Assembly: GCA_028275645.1 (NCBI GenBank)
Contig: JAPWUH010000054.1
Coordinates: 1 to 7,450, forward strand
Source: Caldivirga sp.
GTDB taxonomy: Archaea; Thermoproteota; Thermoprotei; Thermoproteales; Thermocladiaceae
DNA length: 7,450 bases
Direction: 5' to 3'
Both the position numbers and the translations under genes were made by a program. The notes under the pieces are model-generated. The model saw only the letters and a program-made list of their open reading frames with translations. It was not told the DNA's origin and did no database searches. Below are positions 5,125 through 7,450 of the stretch, one piece after another; within the stretch, counting starts at the first letter, position 1, and every line of letters starts with the position of its first letter.

Positions 5125-5865
5125 ATGTATGAGACGTTTACCAGACTATGCGGTCTCATTAAGTGCCCAGAGGGGTATGTAGATGGAATCCTTAACCAGC
5201 TTAGGGAATTAGGAGTTGCTGAACTTCTTAGTGAGGGTGAGTTGGAGTTCCTAGGTAAGTTAAGGCTGTTGGGTAAGGGTCGGAGTAGCTTTGTGTTTAA
5301 GTGCAGGGTTAATGACCTTGAGGGTTACTATGCATGCAAGGTTAGGAGGCATGATGCGCCGAGGCAAAGCTTAAGCAACGAGGCGCTTAACCTTAAGTTG
5401 GCTAATGGAGTTGGTGTTGGCCCATTACTGATTAGGTATACTAACGACGTGTTGGTAATGGAGTACGCCAGGGGGGTGAGGCTTGATGCTTACCTAAGCA
5501 GTGCTAGTGATCAGGGGGTTAGAACTGTTGTTAAGGAGCTGCTGATTCAGGGCTTTAAACTTGACTTAATAGGTCTCGTGCATCGTGAGTTAACCAGGCC
5601 ACATAGGCATGTGATAGTGGGTGATAGAATCTACATCATCGACTTCGAGAGCGCAAGCAGGGTCACTAAGTCTGTTACAAACGTTACCCAACTGGTTAAT
5701 GCCCTAGTCTTAAGTGGGGGGAGTGTGCAACGTAGGGTTAGGGAAGCCCTTAACATAACGGATACGGATGAGTTAGTGAGGCTACTTAGGGCGTATAAGG
5801 GTAAGGTGAGCAGCGAATCATTAAACGCAATACTAAGGTTCCTGAGACTGGTGGAGACGCCGTAA
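5125..5865 (+). CDS. Predicted archaeal Ser/Thr protein kinase, atypical (COG2112 type)
   Basis: 246 residues, a compact kinase fold. N-terminal 45 residues are helical. Glycine loop LLGKGRSSFVFK (48-59), ATP-binding lysine K72 in ACKVRR, probable helix C glutamate E86, hinge VMEYARG (111-117). The catalytic loop is GLVHRELTRPHRHVIV (150-165): E155 stands where most kinases have the HRD Asp, and the pattern HxELxxPxxHV is typical of the archaeal COG2112 family as I recall it. The metal-binding motif is IIDFESAS (171-178), DFE in place of DFG. There is no activation-loop insert, as in RIO and lipopolysaccharide-kinase-like enzymes. The C-terminal 65 residues are helical. Substrate unknown. It could autophosphorylate or act as an ATPase. 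It is transcribed from its own leaderless promoter, divergent to pus10, with spt5 following after about 190 bases. Confidence 0.85.
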   Translation: MYETFTRLCGLIKCPEGYVDGILNQLRELGVAELLSEGELEFLGKLRLLGKGRSSFVFKCRVNDLEGYYACKVRRHDAPRQSLSNEALNLKLANGVGVGPLLIRYTNDVLVMEYARGVRLDAYLSSASDQGVRTVVKELLIQGFKLDLIGLVHRELTRPHRHVIVGDRIYIIDFESASRVTKSVTNVTQLVNALVLSGGSVQRRVREALNITDTDELVRLLRAYKGKVSSESLNAILRFLRLVETP

Positions 5866-6055
5866 TGTGGTGATTCCCAATCCTTCAATATGATGGCTAT
5901 GTCTCTTAGTACACTGGGTACTGTAATTCCTTAATCAAGGCCATAAGATGTGGATAATGCAGTTAACCCCTGATGATTCTAGAAATCTGTTAAACAAACC
6001 GTTAAGGTTGTGCAATCTAGAAAACCTTATTAACATTTTAAGCTACCTAGCTTTA
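5866..6055. other. Intergenic region before Spt5, AT-rich
   Basis: This stretch holds no clear gene. An open frame extends Spt5 upstream from 6056 to an ATG at 5948, but its codons (AAA, GAA, AGA) are less biased than those of the neighbours and no strong TATA box precedes it. The motif TCTAGAAA-like occurs twice (near 5978 and 6017). No terminator for the kinase gene is evident. Confidence 0.4.
6026..6042 (+). promoter_or_regulatory. Likely TATA-box promoter of spt5
   Basis: The AT-rich run CCTTATTAACATTTTAAG region contains TTATTAA (6027-6033) centred 26 bases before the ATG at 6056. This spacing matches the other leaderless promoters in the window and favours the internal ATG as the Spt5 start. 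Confidence 0.45.
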
Positions 6056-6520
6056 ATGCAGGAGGAGTGCTCATTCATAGGTATAAGGGTTGTGTCCGGG
6101 CAGGAGTATAACGTAGCGGCGATAATTAGGACTAGGCTCGAGCTCATGGATAAGGAGAAGAAGTATTATAAAGTGGCGTCTATAGTAGTCCCACCTAACA
6201 TACAGGGACAGGTCTACTTGGAAACGCAACACTCATACGTGGCCGTTGACCTATCAGCAGGTATTAAGCAGTATAGGGGGTTAATGATGGGTAAGGCCCC
6301 GTTAAGCGAGTTAATGAAGATGATTAAGAGGGAGGTTAAGGTTCAGGTCAATGATGTGGTCGAAATCATAACGGAACCCTTCAGGGGATTTAAGGCAAGG
6401 GTTATTGATGTCGATGAAAGGAATAACACCGTTAAGCTACTCCTATTCGACACAGCAACCAACATACCAGTCACCTTACCAATCAAGTCGGTTAGGGTTA
6501 TTGAGGGGAGGAAGCAGTAA
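6056..6520 (+). CDS. spt5: Transcription elongation factor Spt5 (NusG-like)
   Basis: With this start the protein has 154 residues, close to the usual archaeal Spt5 length of about 150. Spt5 binds the RNA polymerase clamp, usually with Spt4, and raises processivity. The NGN domain begins with FIGIRVVSGQEYNVAAII, followed by YKVASIVVPPNIQGQVYLE and YVAVDLSAGIKQYRGLM; the C-terminal KOW domain has NDVVEIITEPFRGFKARVIDV and ends PVTLPIKSVRVIEG. The order and length fit NGN-KOW with nothing extra. A longer version from ATG 5948 adds 36 residues with a hydrophobic helix-like stretch; I prefer 6056 because the NGN starts a few residues after it and an AT-rich TATA-like run sits 26 bases upstream. 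The start choice is perhaps 60:40. It stands alone here, without secE or ribosomal genes, which often accompany it. The tail faces the M19 gene. Confidence 0.88.
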   Translation: MQEECSFIGIRVVSGQEYNVAAIIRTRLELMDKEKKYYKVASIVVPPNIQGQVYLETQHSYVAVDLSAGIKQYRGLMMGKAPLSELMKMIKREVKVQVNDVVEIITEPFRGFKARVIDVDERNNTVKLLLFDTATNIPVTLPIKSVRVIEGRKQ

Positions 6521-6528
6521 CCGACCCC

Positions 6529-6570
6529 AACCCTAAATCTTGGAGGTCACCTACCCTGGGAGGTTAGGTT
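6529..6570. terminator. Imperfect hairpin between convergent genes, possible terminator
   Basis: Bases 6529-6536 (AACCCTAA) can pair with 6564-6570 (TTAGGTT) with one bulge, and the interior 6549-6563 can form a short weak stem. It sits between the Spt5 stop and the M19 stop. There is no T-rich tail on either strand, so the role is doubtful. Confidence 0.2.
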
Positions 6571-6581
6571 CATCCTAATTA

Positions 6582-7450
6582 TCAGCCGGTTAAATTAGCC
6601 CTAATAACCCTCAGCGCATTCTCAAACATTAAACCGCGGATCTCATCATCGCTTAGACCAGCCCTCACCAAACCCTCGATTAACCTGCCAATGCGGCTAA
6701 CATCCTCAAGGCCAATGGGTGTACTCTCAATACCCAGGTAGTCGGTTCCCAGAGCTAGGATCCTTGACCCAAAGCTGTTTCGTATGTGGATGATGTGCCT
6801 TATCAATGAGTCTATCGTTGGTTCTTTACCTATGGTTTCAGGTATCATAGTCACACCTATCACACCACCATTACTTCTAAGCAGCTCAAGCACCTCGTCA
6901 TCAACGTTTCTAGGGTGGTCATGTACAGTCCTCGAATTTGCGTGGCTAATTATGACCGGTTTCCTTGATACTGACAATACGTCAATCATGGTTCTTCTGC
7001 TTGCGTGGGCCAAGTCAACGATAACCCCAAGCCTATTAGCTAGCTTAACCAATTCCTCCCCATTACCCGTTAGGCCATAGTCCCTTTTAGTGAAGCATGA
7101 GGCACCATATTTATTATCAAGGTTCCAGGTTATGCCTAGGGACCTTACGCCAAGCCTATGAAAGAGCAGTAGGTCATATGGGTCTTCTAGGGCATCGGCA
7201 CCCTCCATTGATATCAACAACCCAATCTTACCATTATTAAGGGCATCCTCAACATCCTTAATACTGTTGATTAGCATTAATGAGTTGCTGAACCTGTCGG
7301 TGAGTCTATAGTATGTTTTAATCATCTCAAGTGCAATATCTTTAGCTGAGTAGGATGAGTATGCGTGGATTGTTGATTTACCCTGCTCAGGGCTGTAGGT
7401 GGTCATTATTGGGAAGACGGAGGCGAAGACAACCTTAACGTTACCCCTCT
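6582..7450 (-). CDS. M19-family membrane dipeptidase-like metallopeptidase, N-terminus missing at window edge
   Basis: Open frame to the edge, 288 codons in view plus the TGA stop; the first Met in the window is at 7406 but 14 more codons upstream (KVVFASVFPI) clearly belong to the same domain, so the gene starts outside. The family cleaves dipeptides, often with a D residue, using two zinc ions. Numbering from the Met at 7406: E69 in SMEGADAL (bridging Glu), H134 in DLAHAS and H155 in ISHANS (zinc ligands), DHPRN with R166 (substrate binding), and GTD with D222. The HxD pair that binds the first zinc lies upstream and cannot be seen. GLTGNGEELVKLANRLGVIVDL and NGGVIGV are also family hallmarks. 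No signal peptide can be judged. In archaea the role is unclear: peptide recycling is likely. Its 3' end faces spt5. Confidence 0.9.
   Translation of the reverse strand, partial: RGNVKVVFASVFPIMTTYSPEQGKSTIHAYSSYSAKDIALEMIKTYYRLTDRFSNSLMLINSIKDVEDALNNGKIGLLISMEGADALEDPYDLLLFHRLGVRSLGITWNLDNKYGASCFTKRDYGLTGNGEELVKLANRLGVIVDLAHASRRTMIDVLSVSRKPVIISHANSRTVHDHPRNVDDEVLELLRSNGGVIGVTMIPETIGKEPTIDSLIRHIIHIRNSFGSRILALGTDYLGIESTPIGLEDVSRIGRLIEGLVRAGLSDDEIRGLMFENALRVIRANLTG

Noticed and set aside
6784..7080. Plus-strand frame of 98 codons inside the M19 peptidase gene
   Set aside because: Ser/Leu/Thr-rich antisense reading of a conserved enzyme.
1..7450. CRISPR array, tRNA or rRNA genes
   Set aside because: No regularly spaced repeats, cloverleaf or rRNA-like stretch was found on reading either strand.

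Overview
The window looks like chromosomal DNA of a hyperthermophilic crenarchaeon, most likely a Thermoproteales relative such as Caldivirga, Vulcanisaeta or Thermocladium. Arginine is mostly AGG. TATA-like boxes sit about 26-28 bases before start codons with no ribosome binding site between, which implies leaderless mRNAs. The proteins are archaeal types: Spt5, a two-CXXC Pus10, a COG2521-type methyltransferase and a COG2112-type kinase. The genus is an inference from overall look, not from a search.

Region 1-~690 appears to be the right-hand end of a mobile element. It holds the first 180 codons of a minus-strand, probably TnpB-like protein, followed by a GC-rich stretch (about 551-686) that folds on paper into two stem-loops with a GNRA tetraloop and a tandem G.A loop, both pointing to a plus-strand RNA. 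Just beyond it lies a short plus-strand reading frame (659-863) that looks like the 3' remnant of an interrupted gene.

Region 825-6520 is compact housekeeping-type chromosome. UbiA prenyltransferase (minus) diverges from a 112-residue unknown (plus). A 304-residue unknown (minus) diverges from a methyltransferase (plus). Pus10 (minus) diverges from a lipopolysaccharide-kinase-like/RIO-like protein kinase (plus), and Spt5 (plus) follows the kinase. The convergent ends are very tight: one pair overlaps by 42 bases and another shares the palindrome CTAG for both stop codons. The last gene (6582-window edge, minus) is an M19 membrane-dipeptidase-family enzyme lacking its N-terminus because the window ends.

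Functional links are loose. Pus10 and the methyltransferase suggest RNA modification or methyl transfer, Spt5 is transcription elongation, the kinase is a signalling or ribosome-type orphan, and UbiA is membrane lipid or quinone synthesis. The most notable points are a Pus10 whose catalytic aspartate position is glycine, and the structured RNA at the edge of the TnpB-like element on the 5' side of the ORF, opposite to the usual omega-RNA position.
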